Assembly (NCBI GenBank): GCA_030267565.1
Contig: BRXU01000006.1
Span: 3,274,001-3,338,000, forward strand
Direction: 5' to 3'
DNA from: Pleodorina starrii
Taxonomy: Eukaryota; Chlorophyta; Chlorophyceae; Chlamydomonadales; Volvocaceae
DNA: 64,000 bases
In this document: positions 12,301 to 25,528 of the stretch, piece by piece
Layout of the letters: every line of letters begins with the position of its first letter
Position numbering within the stretch: position 1 is the stretch's first letter
Position numbers and translations under genes: made by a program
The notes under the pieces: generated by a model
What the model saw: the letters and a program-made list of their open reading frames with translations, nothing else
What the model was told of the DNA's origin: nothing
Database searches by the model: none

Positions 12301-13832
12301 GCGAGTTCGATCCGCGGTCGGTTACCGTAAGATTATCGAAACGCGTTTTGGCTCGTTCCGCGCGCGTCTTGCGTCGAGGGCGGTTGGGTCTGGGGGTGGC
12401 CGGCTGGTGCGGCCGCGGAGTGCAGACGGCGGCGTGAGATTGTCGTTCTGAGTGCGCACGACTATGCCAGAGGAGCGAGCGAGAGCGAGGGGCATGACGC
12501 GGCGTAATGCGACTGGAGATTGACATGTGACGTGAAACTGTGTGACCGCTGACCGGTGTGACCGGCTTGGTTGGTACAACCAGGGTACAACGGGAATAAT
12601 CCAGATCCTCGGAAGGACGCCGTGTGACAGGCGGCGACAAAGGATTGGATTGGTGTGTGTAACTGAGAACCGAGCCGTGAGCTGCACGTGGGTGGGTAAG
12701 CACGGTGTAAAGAGGTACGGCACGATGACGATAGTACGACAATCAGAACAGGGCTGACGATTTCACGACGCGACGCCGGTGTTGTTAAGAGAGTGGGTTA
12801 AGGGCGGGGGCGCAAAGTGGCGCCAGGCGTTTCCGCCTTCCGGTGCTCCGGGTTTTTGCCCTCTGCCTTCACGCCCGTGGAGGCAAGAGCTCCTTTCCAC
12901 TGCATGCCAACGGGTAGTGCCAACTGGGCGCCTTCGGAGACGCACTCGGCAAGTCGCGTGGTCTTATGCCACGTGTCGTTATGCAGTAACCACTCGGAAA
13001 CAGCTCACAGCAATGTAACCATCCATATCAAAGCCACGAGCGTGTTGGGCTTGACAATGGTTGGGCCCCCGACGCCGGCATATTATTTGCAAAGGCGCAG
13101 CGCAAGTGGGTCAGATGTCTTGTCCCTGGGTCCCTGTTTTTTACACACGTGAAACCCGCTTCTCAAGCGCGCTTGGTCAGGAACGCTGCTCGGCGGTTGC
13201 AAACTTGCCATTGAATGACGCCACACATCCTCCAATCATGTTTTACGACATGAGAGTAAGACTTGAATGGCACGCTTGTGACGAACGCTGCAAGGAAAAC
13301 CCGACTCGTTTAGGATGGCCGTAACAAACAGCGGTTGCACACTTATAATGAACGGAGTCTTATATACGTATAGGACAGTAGTTTTACAGTTTCGGCATGC
13401 TGTCCAGGTGCGGTCTCAGTGGCAAGGGTTGCCGTTCCGCGGGTGAGGTGTTGCCCATTGCGCGCAAGGCCCCGCATGCAAGATGCAGACGGGATGAATT
13501 TTCTTAGACACCCGAATAATAACTTGATAATTTATGACTTTGCATAGATAGGTGTGCGAGAATATACCAGCATCGCCCCATACTGGCGGCCGTCTTCTGA
13601 CTTGCGGTCCACGTGCTAGGCCGCCCGATTTTCCATCATCCGTGGATTGAGCTTCGGTACCGACGTGAGACTCCAAGAAACTCTAGCCAGTCTTTCTACC
13701 AGGTAGGCCGAAGCCCGAGTCCGGAATGCCGGGACGGCTCCGCTGATTGAACCGACAGTGGGCATCGATGCATCAATTGTCCGTCATCGCACTACGTCGA
13801 ATGCGCATGATTCGAAATTTCGCGAATTGGCC
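9341..13832. other. Intergenic interval between DUF3110 gene and KEA gene
   Basis: No supported gene. The longest open frame, 12742-11606 on the minus strand, is Pro/Arg/Ser-rich with no domain and I treat it as chance. Paired TGTAA signals at 11425-11429 and 11436-11440 may end the upstream transcript, which would mean a 2.1-kb 3' UTR; a further TGTAA is near 13014. From about 13000 the base composition becomes more balanced, which suits the 5' region of the KEA gene. Confidence 0.5.
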
Positions 13833-16800
13833 ATGGATGGAACCGCCTATGCCCCTTTTGACCCTGGCCTCCACGACCAGGGCGTGACGATTGTCTCGGG
13901 CCGGCCGCAAACGCCCCAACCGCACCAGCCACCCGCAAACCTACATCCAAAATCCAAAATCCAGCACAAACTGCACCGCCCCGTAGGCCCGGAGATGGCC
14001 GCCCAACTCCACCGCCCCGCCGGCATGGCGTCAGCCGGAGGCATGGCGTCAGCCGGAGGCATGGCGCGCCACCACCGCCCTGCCGCGCCCGCGTTCTCAG
14101 CGCCCCGTCCCTCAGCCCCCCTCTACCATAGCCTCCCACGGCTAGCGCCCGGTGCGCCCTCGGGCCGCCGGGGCCTCCGGCTGAGCCCGCCGACCAGCAC
14201 CGGCGCCGACCTCAACGGCGCCGCATCGACCGCGGGGCCGGCCCAGCCGAGCGCCCCGAGCCTCCCCACCGTTCCTCTCTCCACTGTGGACATCACAGAG
14301 AAGCTGGGCAGCACGAACCCGCTAATCAACGCGCTTAACAGCTCCCGCGCCAGCCTGCAAGAGGCGCAGCGAGTGCGGGAGGCGCTGGAGGCGGAGGCGC
14401 AGGAGGTGGCACAGGTGCGCGGCGCGCGTCGTTGGGTGGGCCTGGACACAGCGCGCGTGGGCGGGTGGGGTTGGGGGGGTGGGGGCTTGGGGGTGGGGAG
14501 ATGCCTGTGGCGTTGTGGGTAAGGGGGGGGGGGCCGGCGTGTGGTTGGGTGAGGTTGGGGGCCGGATTGTCCTCACATCGGGGTCGCGGGGTGGTGTGTT
14601 TGGTGTGGTTGTGGCTCCAGGGCGGGCGTGCCACGCCCTACCTGGTCTCTGCCTCAGCGGCGAGCTGCTCTCGCTTGGGCGAGAGGGGCCGCTCCTCCGG
14701 CACCTTTGTCGTTCGTGCCTGGGCTCCCTCAGGCGAAAACTCCGGACTGTCCGTATGGGCAAAAGCTGACAGGATTGCAGGCGGGGTTCGGGTCAGGGCC
14801 TCGGGGAGAGGAAAGCGTTTGCGGGCGGGCTGGCGATAGCGGTTTGGGCGGGGTCCGGGCGCCGGGGGGTCCGCAGCGGAGAAGCGGGCACAAGTGGGTT
14901 TCGTTGGAACACCCGCAGAGACGCAGCCCATGATCTAGACGGCGAGGCGGGCGAGGCGTGTCACGCGGCAGGTCGGGATCTGGCATCTGGGTCGGCGGTG
15001 TTGTCGGCGGCGGTTGCTTGGGCGTCTCTAGCAGGCGGTTGAGAGGTTAGCGGCGTGGGATGGGGCTTTAGGATGTCGGAACGGGGTTATCATTTGAGGG
15101 AGGGTGGTCAGGACCCAGGACCGGTCTGGGAGAGGGTCGGGGTGCCGCGCAGGGTCGGGGACGGGCTTCCAAGCGCACATCGCACGATTTTGGCCCGCGT
15201 GGTTTGTCTGGGTTTTCTTAGAGAAGCGTGCGCTGTGCTGGTGTGGTGTGGTGCGGGAGGCTGCGGCGAGGGCGCATTCATATGTGTGAATCCGCGATGC
15301 GCCGTTTGGGGTCTGCCTTGTATGGGGGGGAGCGCCAGCTTCCCGCGGCCACGCCTCCGCCCGCCCGCCCGCCCCGGATCTGGGTCCCCCAGAGGCCGAC
15401 ATACCGCAGTTCGGCCGCGCTCCTCCCCCCAAACCGGATCTTGGTTTTGGGCCCCGGGGCCCCAAGTCACTTGCCTACCTAGCATTGCCGCTGGCCAACC
15501 CCACCGCCCCACCGGCCCGCCGGCCCGGACCGGCACAACGGCGGGGCTTTGCACCCGTAGCGGCGGCCTCACTTCAGCCGTGTCGGGCCCCTGTTGGGCC
15601 TGATGTGGGTTTTGCGCCCGCTGGCATGAGCTGGGGGCCGGTGACGCGGCCGAGTGGGCGTTGCGGGACGGCTCGTTTGTTGCAGCGCGTTATGGGGTGG
15701 GGTGGAATGGAAACATGCCTTCAGGCGGGCCGAGGCGCAGGAGACGTTCTGAGTTGACGCTTTCCACTATCCTCCTTTAATTCATCTCTTCCTGCAGCCC
15801 CACTGTTTATCCTTCCCACTCTTCCCTCTTTTCCGCCTCCCCCTCCTCTCCTCTCCCACCCTCCCTCCTTCCTTCCTTCCGGCGCAACGCACAGCTGGCC
15901 GTGGGTGCCGCCGAGGCCAAGGACAAGGCCAAGGCGGAAGTCTTTGCGATGGTTTCGGAGATCGAGGAGGCCACACGGAAACAACAGGTGGGCAGGGGGG
16001 CTCAGGGTTGGTTACTTCTCAGATCCTGGCTGGTCTCGCGCTCGCTTATCTGTCATACACACAGAAAAAGGGGGGCTGTACCGGTACGGTAACAGGGCCT
16101 TATGGCTTGTAGGGAGGGACGCGGATGGGATGGGATGTGAGGATGGGTGCGGGGATGGGTGGATATTAGGATCGAATGGGGAGGGTCTTTCGCAGCGTTC
16201 GGAGGGTGTGAATGGGGTGGGACGCGCTCCCGTCCCCTCCCGTCGCTCGATTCCGGTGCCGGTGCTCCGCCGTCTCCGTCCCTTCGCTGCGGTAACTTGA
16301 CTCTAACCCTCCGATACCCCTTCTTCTCCCATCCGCTCCGCCTTCCCCTCTTCTTTCCAGGTCTGCGTGGACAAGGTGACTTCGCTGCGGCAGAGCAAGG
16401 AGGAGCTGGAGGCGCAGAAGCCCGTGGCCGGATCCGGGCCGGAGGTGGGTTGTGGGGCGGGGCGGGGCGAGGGGCGTTTGTTAGCCAGCCACCCGTCTGC
16501 TCCGCGGCTGCTGCAACGCCGGTCCCTCCGCTGTGGTTGTTGCCGTGTTGTTGTTGTTGCCGCGGCCGGTCGTTGTTGTTGCTGTGGGCTTACGACGACC
16601 TGGGGAGCAGTGGATCCGGGGTGTCTTGTTCCCTAGCGCCGCCATATCTTACCCCCATCTTGTCACTCGTCACTTCTCACCTCACCTCACCTCACCACGT
16701 GTCACCTCACTCGTCACTCCCCAGTTCGATGCCTACGCCGCCAGCCTGGCTGGGCTGCAGTCGGAGCTGACGGAAGCTGAGACGCGCGCCGCCGAGATCT

Positions 16801-19800
16801 CCGCATCCATTCTGGTGCTGAGGAGCACCATGGAGGAGCTGTACGCCAAGGTGAGTGTCGGTTGGTTGGTTGGTCGGTTGGGACGAGAGCGAGATTTTTT
16901 GCCGGAAACAAGAGCGCGAGGTCTTTTGTTGGACTGAGCGCTGCCGTGCCGTGCCCGTCCACTAGCCAAACAGTCCAACCATAAAATGGACGCGTGTTGG
17001 GTTTTAGGGTTTGTAGGGTTTTTAGGGTTTTAGGCTGCCGCAGCCATTTCATGCGGGGGCTGGAACAGAACAGATCAGAACAGCTGCGGCGCGCCAACCC
17101 GTCGTACTCCCGCCCACCAGGCCGTCGAGGCGGAGGCCGCCGCCGCCAAGGCCGAGGAGGTCGCCGCTGCCGCCATGAAAGCCGCCGAGGCGGCCGTCAA
17201 GGACGAGATGCACGCCGCCGCCGTGGTCAAGGAGACCCAGACCGCCCTGGAGAAGACCCTCTCCGCACTCAAGGACCTGGGAGACAAGCAGGCAGGCGAC
17301 GGCGGCGCAGGCGCAGGCGCCGCCGCTGCCGGCGCGGCGCCCGGCGCCGCCGCCGCCGCCGCGGCGGCGGCGGCGCCTTCGGCGCCGGCGGCGGCTGCCG
17401 CCGCCGCCGCTGCCGCGGCGGCGACGGTCGTCGGCGCCAAGGAGGTCGGCGCCGCCGCGGTAGCGGCGGCGCCGCCGCCGGCTGCGCCGGCGCCGGCCGG
17501 CGCTGCCGCCGGCGCGGCGGCGCCGGCGCTGGTTGAGCCAGGCAACCTGTACCCCAGCTCCAAGTCTAAGCCTGTGAACTGGGCCAAGATCGGGGCGGTG
17601 GCGCTGGGGGCGGTGGCGGGCTATTACTTCTTCAATAACACCGATCCTGGACGGGCGGTGGTGGCGGCGGCAACCTCATTGATCTCCTTCATCAAGGCAA
17701 GTGGCGTGGCGGTGGTGGTTGTGGTGGTGATGTGAAGGGGGGGCCAGGGGAGGGTTGTGGGGCGTGGGGCGCTGCTGTGCAGCTCCGCGGGCAGCGGGCG
17801 ACGGCGTGGGGGGCAGCGTCTCTGTCGCCGACGGCCGCCGGCGGCGGCGGCCGCTGCCTTCTTGTGTTTCTCTCGCTGATTCCTCGCCTACGCGAGCGCG
17901 AGGCCAGCAAATGGCGAGCTAGCGCTGCGGGTACCGAGGAGCCCCGCCACCTCTTCGCCGACCTCTGACGCCCCCCACCCTGATCACACTCGCGCCCCAC
18001 TTCGCCGTCACCCGCCCCACCCCCATCCTCATCATACTCCCCCTTCCCTCTCGCCCTCCCTCTCACCCTCCCTCTCACCCTCCCTTTCGCCCTCCCTCTC
18101 ACCCTCCCTCTCACCCTCCCTTTCGCCCTCCCTCTCACCCTCCCTCTCACCCTCCCTCTCGCCCTCCCTCTCACCCTCCCTCTCACCCTCCCTTTCGCCC
18201 TCCCTCTCACCCTCCCTCTCACCCTCCCTTTCGCCCTCCCTCTCACCCTCCCTCTCACCCTCCCTTTCGCCCTCCCTCTCACCCTCCCTCTCACCCTCCC
18301 TTTCGCCCTTCCTCTCACCCTCCCTCTCACCCTCCCTCTCGCCCTCCCTCTCACCCTCCCTCTCACCCTCCCTCTCACCCTCCCTTTCGCCCTCCCTTTC
18401 GCCCTCCCTCTCGCCCTCCCTCTCGGCCTCCCTATCGCCCTCCCTCTAGCCCGCCCACTCGCCCTCCCTCTCGCCCTCCCTCTCACCCTCCCTCTCGCCC
18501 TCCCTCTCTCCCTCCCTCTCACCCTCCCTCTCACCCTCCCTTTCGCCCTCCCTCTCGCCCTCCCTCTCGCCCTCCCTCTCGCCCTCCCTCTCGCCCTCCC
18601 TCTCACCCTCCCTCTCGCCCTCCCTCTCGCCCTCCGTCTCACCCTCCCTCTCACCCTCCCTTTCGCCCTCCCCCCCCAAAGGACCAACTGGGTCACATCC
18701 ACATCCACGAGGCGGAGCGGGGGCTGCTGGAGACCATCGTCCTGCTCTTCACCTCCATCGTCTGTGTGCCGCTGGTGGTCAAGGGAGTGCCAGGTGCGGG
18801 GGCTCGGGAGGGGAGAATGAAGGGGAGGGAAAGGGAGGGGAGGGGACCACCACCACCCCCGCTGTGGACACGTGCCGTCTAGACCCCACCTATTCGACCT
18901 CGGCCCATTCCCGGATGCCCTCCGCCTCCGCCGCTGCCCACGCCTGCCTCCTCCGCCTGTCCATTGCCCGCCCCTTCTACCTCCTCCCCCTTCCCCCTTT
19001 TTCGAACCATGAGCGAGAGACCAGCTGTAAGAAAGGCCTCCCGCCCCCACCACATGCCCACATCAGTCAGCCAGCCTGCCAGGGTCTCGGCCCGTCGTAC
19101 TGTCATATCCCCCTCTTCCATCTCCCTCCCCCCTCACCCCCCTTAACCCCCTCTCCGCCCCCTCCGCCCCCTCTCCGCCCCCCCCTCAGGCGGCAACGCG
19201 GTGCTGGGCTACCTGCTCGGCGGCGCCATCGTGGGGCCCTATGCGCTGGGCCTTATCGCCGACGTTCAGTCCGTGAAGCACCTGGCGGAGATTGGAGTGG
19301 TGCTGCTGCTGTTCAACATCGGACTGGAGCTGTCGCTGGACCGACTGCAGTCGATGGCCAAGTTTGTGTTTGGGATGGGCACGGCGCAGGTGCGGGGAAG
19401 GGGTGGGGGGGGAGGGCGGGGTTGGGGGTGCGGATGCGGGTTAGGTGGGGGCTTGGGGAGATGGTGGTGTGTGAGGGGGGAGGGGGAGAGGGAGGGGCTT
19501 GCTGGCGTTGCTTTCGTGGTTAGGTTACATCGTTACATTCTTACGTATATATACCGGTAGGTGGAAAGGTCCGCTTGTTGTTGGTCCGCGGCCCCGCACC
19601 CCCCACCCCCACCTAGCGTTGCACTCAAAACCCCATTCACCGGCTTCACCCCCAACCCACCCGCCCCGCTTCCCCCTTCCTCCCCCGCTCCTCATTCCGC
19701 ACAGGTGGTGTTTACGCTCCTGGGTGTTGCGGGTGTGGCGATGGCGGTGGCTGGCCTCCCCGGCCCGGGCGCCATCATCCTGGGAGGCTCTCTCGCCATG

Positions 19801-22800
19801 AGCTCAACCGCAGTGGCCATCCAGGTGCGGGCCTGCGTGTGAGCGTGCCTGCCTGCGTGTGAGCGTGTCTGCCTGCCTGTGTATGTGCGTGTAAGCGTCA
19901 GCGCATGTGCGTGCTGGAGGGTTTGAAGGTGGGGGGGAGCTGTTATGAGTGGGTGGGGTTGGAGTGGGGGCGTTGGGGAATACGAACCGCGACGGAATAA
20001 GACCGCAGCAGACCGATCGAACAACAGCAACGAACCCTAACGAAGTAACCGAGAGCGGAGCAATCCTAAATCCAGCTGCCCATTGCACCCTTAAACAGCC
20101 GTAAACCTTTTCTCCCCCTCCCTGCCTCGCCCCCTCCTCGCCTCCTCCGCAGGTCCTCGAGGAGCGCGGCGAGATGGGCAGCCGCCACGGTCGCGCCATC
20201 TTCAGTGTGTTGCTGCTTCAGGACCTGGCGGTGGTGGTGCTGCTGATGCTCATTCCGCTGCTGGCGCCCTCACCAGACGGCTCCTCGGGCGGCTTTGCGC
20301 GAATCGCCCAGGCGCTGGCGCTGGCGGCAGTCAAGGCGGTGGCGGCCATTGTGGGCATCATTGCGGGTGAGACGAGAGAGAGAGAGAGAGAGGACCGACT
20401 GCCGGTGAAAGCGTAAAACACGAGCCGAGGGGGTGAAAAGATGATATCGCGGGGGAGGGAGGAGAGGAGGGAGGGAGGACGGGTAGAGTCATCCTCGTCC
20501 TGATCGTCCTCCTCATCCTCCTCGTTCTCCTCGTCTTTTCTTCTCGTCGTCGTCGTCGTCGCCACTCTGGGCCTAGCGCCACCGTCCCCGGTTCCGTGGC
20601 CTTGGCGGCCTTCTCCTTCTAATACCGGTAAACCCACATCCCCACACCCATCCCTCCACACCTCCACCTCTCCATCCCTCCACCTCTCCATCCCTCCACC
20701 CACATCCCCGCCATGTCCCCCCCCAGCTCGACCTTATCAGCCGCAGCTCCAGCCGCATTCGCATGGTGTCTCGCCGGTAACGCTGTCCCTGCGTCTGTTC
20801 TTTCTGTCTGTTGACGTCGCCCTTTCCTTGCTCTGCGTCCTTCTCTTTTCCTGCCGTAGGTGAGTTGGGTCCCCGCGGGCTTCGGGGATTGGGGCGTTCA
20901 TTGCATCCCAGCCGCACTTTCTCGACCAGTTCAGCAACGTGTTACCTCACAGCCTCAGCGAATTTCCAGCATCCAGCATTACTTCTCGTCTCGTCCTCGT
21001 CACATGGCGGCTCAATCCGGCCTCGCTACAATTTCCCGGTTTGTATCTAACGCCCTTGCTGCTTGCAAGTTTACCTCGTTTTTCTTTTGCAGACAGGAAG
21101 GATTTCTTCTGATTTCATACCGTTTACGGGCTCCGGCCTATACGTGGATATCCCCCCCCCCACCTACCCCCCCACCCACCCAGGCGGCCGCATCCTGGTC
21201 CGGCCGCTGTACAAGAAGATCTCTGAGTTTGCCAACGCCGAGATCTTCGCCGCCACCACTCTGCTGATGGTGCTGGGCACCTCGTTCCTGACGCAGCTGG
21301 CGGGGCTGTCACTGGCGCTGGGGGCCTTCCTGGCGGGTCTGCTCATCGCGGAGACGGAGTACGCGCTGCAGGTGGGCGGAGGGGGTGGGGGCGTGAGTGG
21401 GCGTGGGGGAGGGGGCGTTTGTGTGTGTGGGGTGAGGGACTGGGGGGGCGCGAGGCGTTGGGGGGTTGGGGCGCGGGGGGTTGCAGGGAACGGCCGCAGC
21501 GCGTGAAGAGAGTGGGTCAAGCACGTGGGGTCAAGCACGCTGTCCGCCCATCCTCTCCCGGCTCCCTCTTCCCGCTCCCCGGTTACCGGTCCATCCCCGT
21601 TCCCTCCTCGATTCCCGCTTCCCCATTTCCCCATCCCCGCTCCCCCGCTCCCTCCTCTCCCCCGCTCCCTCCTCTCCCCCGCTCCCCCGCTCCCTCCTCT
21701 CCCCCGCTCCCTCCTCTTCCCGCTCCCTCCTCCCCCCTCTCCCTCCTCTCCCCGCTCCCCCCCGCTCCCCAGGTGGAGTCCGACATCGCCCCCTACAAGG
21801 GCCTGCTGATGGGTCTGTTCTTCATGTCAGTGGGCATGGAGATCAGCGTGCAGCTCTTTTTGGAAAAGTGGAAGGAGGTCATGGCGGCCATCGTGGTGCT
21901 CATCGTGGGCAAGGTGTGTGCGGTGCAGAGGGGGAGGGCGGGCGGGAGGGGGGAGGCGGGAGGGCGGGAGGGGGGGGCAGGGAGTGATATGCTCCTTCAT
22001 TGGGGGGGGAGTTTTGGGGGGGAGCGGGAGAGGGTTCACTGTATAAAAAGAGGGAGGGACCAGGGAAGGACAAGGAGCGGGGCCCTCCCAGCGGGGCCCC
22101 TATCTCAGCCACGAGTCGACCGCCCCCACGTAGCGGGATGGCCGCATCCATCTAAGCCTGCTACGGCGCATTACCTCCGCCACTGCAGTTTCGCAGGGAT
22201 GCAAAAGAGACTCCTGATCAGCCCGCCGGGCGGCAGCATCCCCGGCCTACGTCCCTCGCGCGGCCGGCCGGGGCCGCCCGCGGGCGACATTCCTACGCTC
22301 CTAGTCTTACTGCCCCTGTGTCGCGAACCCGTACGCTACCGGTAGTCTCACTGCCCCTGTGCCGCGTCTTAGGCAGCCACGCATCGGCACCATGTGGCCA
22401 GTAGCCCCCAACGCCAGCCGCATCCATCTAAGCCTGCTATGGCGCATTACCTCCGCCGCTGCAGTTTCGCAGGGATGCAAAAGTGACTCTTGCGCGCGCC
22501 GGGCGGCAGCATCCCCGGCCTACGTCCCTCACGCGGCCGGCCGGGGCCGCCCGCGTGCGACATCCCCCCTCACCCCAACCCATAAAAAACCCCTCCCTTC
22601 CCTCACTCTCTTTCGGGCTGTGTTCAACACCCCTCCGTCTCCCCTCCGTCCCTTCGCTGCGGTATATTCTTTTTACACCCACCCACCCCGAACCCCCTCC
22701 TCGGCCAGGTCGCTGTGATGGCCGCCGTGGGTCCCCTGTTCGGCATGACCCGACTGGCCGCGGTGCGCTCGGGGCTGCTGCTGGCGCCCGGCGGCGAGTT

Positions 22801-25497
22801 TGCGTTCGTGGCGTTCGGCGAGGCGGTGTCGCGGGGGGTGCTGCCGGCCAACGTGTGCAACCTGCTGTACGTGGTAAGTGGGGGAAGGCAGGGAGGGAGG
22901 GAGGGGGGGAGGGGCTTCGATTTTTTTTGGGGGGGGTGAAGGGAAGGCAGGGATGGCCTGCTGCTGTTGACAGACTGGGGCATCGAGCGGCAAAGGCGTG
23001 GGTAGGGAGGCGCCAAAGGGGGGGGGGCGGGGAGGGGGAGTTGGAGACGCGAGGCTACCGTACCTGTTGCCCCGGGGGAGACGCCTTTCACTCCCCAACC
23101 CCCGGGGAAAAGGGAGGGGGGGCTGTCCGGTCCTCGCGTCGCTCACCTCGCTGCCCCACGGCCCCGCGCCCGCCCCCCCCCCGTCCCCTCGCTCGCCGCT
23201 GTATCTGCCAAACCGCCGGCCAAGCCGTAACGCTTTCCTGATCGTGCCGTGCGAATTGCCGTACAGGTGGTTGCGCTGTCCATGGCCCTGACGCCGTACC
23301 TGGCCGAGCTGGGCAGCCGGATGGGTGCCGTACTGGAGAGCTCCGACCTGAAGCAGATGCAACCCAATGTGGGTCTGGGTGGGGCTGGGCGGCTGGGGAT
23401 GAAATATATAAGGATGAATATTTGCTTAATTATGGAAAAAATAAATAACATGACATAAAATTTAAAATAAAAATGAGCCGCGTCGATGCGACGGAGGCGA
23501 CGCGAACGAATCGAGACCCTGCAATATTTATTACTGACGTACCTGTGACTGATCTTACCGAAACTGGGGAGCTGCGACCGCGGCGGCGCTACGCCGCCGG
23601 ACCAACCCAAACGGTTTTCGAACTTTGTTGTTGTTGTTACCGGGGGTTCCCTGCCGACATGGCCTGGGGCTGGTCGGTCGGCCAACGGTCGTGCTTCCGC
23701 ATGTCGCCCCGAACCGACCCGTGGGTCTGCCTGCACCCTGCTCTCTCCGCAGGAGGACGAGATGAAGGAGCTGAAGGACCACGTCATCATTGCGGGTGAG
23801 AGGTCTGGGAAATGGGGTGGGCGGGTGGAGGGCGGGCGGGGGCGGGTGGGGCTGGTTGGGAAGGCGGGCGGGCGGGTATCTGAGAGGGTGTGTGCGCGTC
23901 TCCGCTCATGCGTTAACCCCGGGGTGTGCTTCACTGGGTAGTTGGGGGAATCGCCGAGTGAAGAGGATCTGCTGCAGCCGGAGGGCAGAGACCGGTATCC
24001 CCCCGCTCCCTGCGGCCCACTGCTCTGCATGCAACACACGGCTCGCACGAACGCAGCTGGGCCCCTCTCTCAACCACCAGTCAACTTCGGTGGTCTTGCA
24101 CAGCGGGTTGTCCGCATCCATCTAAGCCTGCTACGGCGCATTATCTCCGCCACTGCAGTTTCGCAGGGATGCTAGAGTGACTCCTTAAGCCCGCCGGGCG
24201 GCAACACCCTGGCCGACGTCCCTCGCACGGCCGGCCGGGGCCGCCCGCGGGCGACATTCCTACGCCCCTGTGCCGCGTCTCCAGCAAGCACGCATCGGCA
24301 CCATCTTGCCAGTGCCCCCCACCGCAGTGACTCATTGTTTTATAAAGGAGGATATCACCCCCTGACCCCCACCGCCAGCCGCATCCATCTAAGCCTGCTA
24401 CGGCGCACACACCGCCGCTGCAGTTTCGCAGGGATGCCAGAGTGACTCCCGAGCCCGCCGGGCGGCGGCAACCCCGTCCTTTTGGCCTTCTTTACACACG
24501 GCCGGCCGGGGCCGCCCGCAGGCGACACCAACCCCCGTAAAACCACACGCACTCACATAGACACACACACGCACACTTGTCTCACTCCCGCCGCGCCGCG
24601 CCTTCAGCAAGCACGCATCGGCACCATCTTGCCAGTGTCCTCATCCCTGCCACACCTCCAGCCGCATCCATCTAAGCCTGCGACGGCGCAAACCCCCGCT
24701 GACGCAGTTTCGCAGGGATGCAAAAGTGACTCTTGAGCCCGCCGGGCGGCAACACCCCGGCCCACGTCCCTCGCGCGGCCGGTCGGGGCCGCCTGCGGGC
24801 GACATTCCTAGATTCCCCACGCTCTAGTCTTACTGCCCCTGTGCCGCGTCTTAGGCAAGCACGCATCGGCAGCGCCATGTTGTCAGTGGCCCCCACCTCC
24901 AGCCGCATCCATCTAAGCCTGCTACGGCGCATTACCTCCGCCGCTGCAGTTTCGCAGGGATGCAAAAGTTACTCTTGAGCCCGCCGGGCGGCTGCCCTCC
25001 CGTCCTTTTGGCCTTCTTTGCACACGGCCGGACGGGGCCGCCCGCGGGCGACACCACACACACCCGTGTTCTCACTGCTCCATGTGCCTCGCCCTGAGCG
25101 GACGCCTGCCTCGGCCCCGTCTCCTTCCGCCTGGGGGCACACGCACGTTTCCTTGTCCGTTTAAACACCCATCGTCGCACCCCTCCCTCCTCCCTGACCC
25201 CCCTCCTCCGCGAGGGGGGGTGGGAAGTCCTACAGGGTGTACCCTGTACCGTAACTCTCCGCTGCTGCTCTTCTGAACCCCCTTTGCTGCTGCTCTGCCT
25301 GAACCCCCCCAATTCGCCTTTCTTGTTCTCCACCCCTTGCCCGCTCCGCCCCGACCAGGCTACGGCCGCGTGGGCCAGATCATTGCCCAGATGCTGTCCG
25401 AGCAGCTCATCCCCTTTGTGGCGCTGGACGTCAGCAGCGCCCGGGTGGCGGTGGGCAAGAAGAAGGACGTGCCGGTCTACTTCGGGGACGCTGGTAT

Positions 25498-25528
<31 letters not shown>

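Noticed and set aside
11606..12742. 378-residue minus-strand open frame
   Set aside because: Pro/Arg/Ser/Gln-rich with no domain, overlapped by other frames of similar composition; explained by GC-rich sequence without stops.
18044..18670. CRISPR-like array
   Set aside because: Units are contiguous with no unique spacers, and the genome is eukaryotic.
17692..19053. 453-residue Arg/Gly-rich minus-strand frame, and a Glu/Gly frame within it
   Set aside because: It reads straight through the KEA intron minisatellite and across KEA exons; repeated residues only mirror the 12-base unit.
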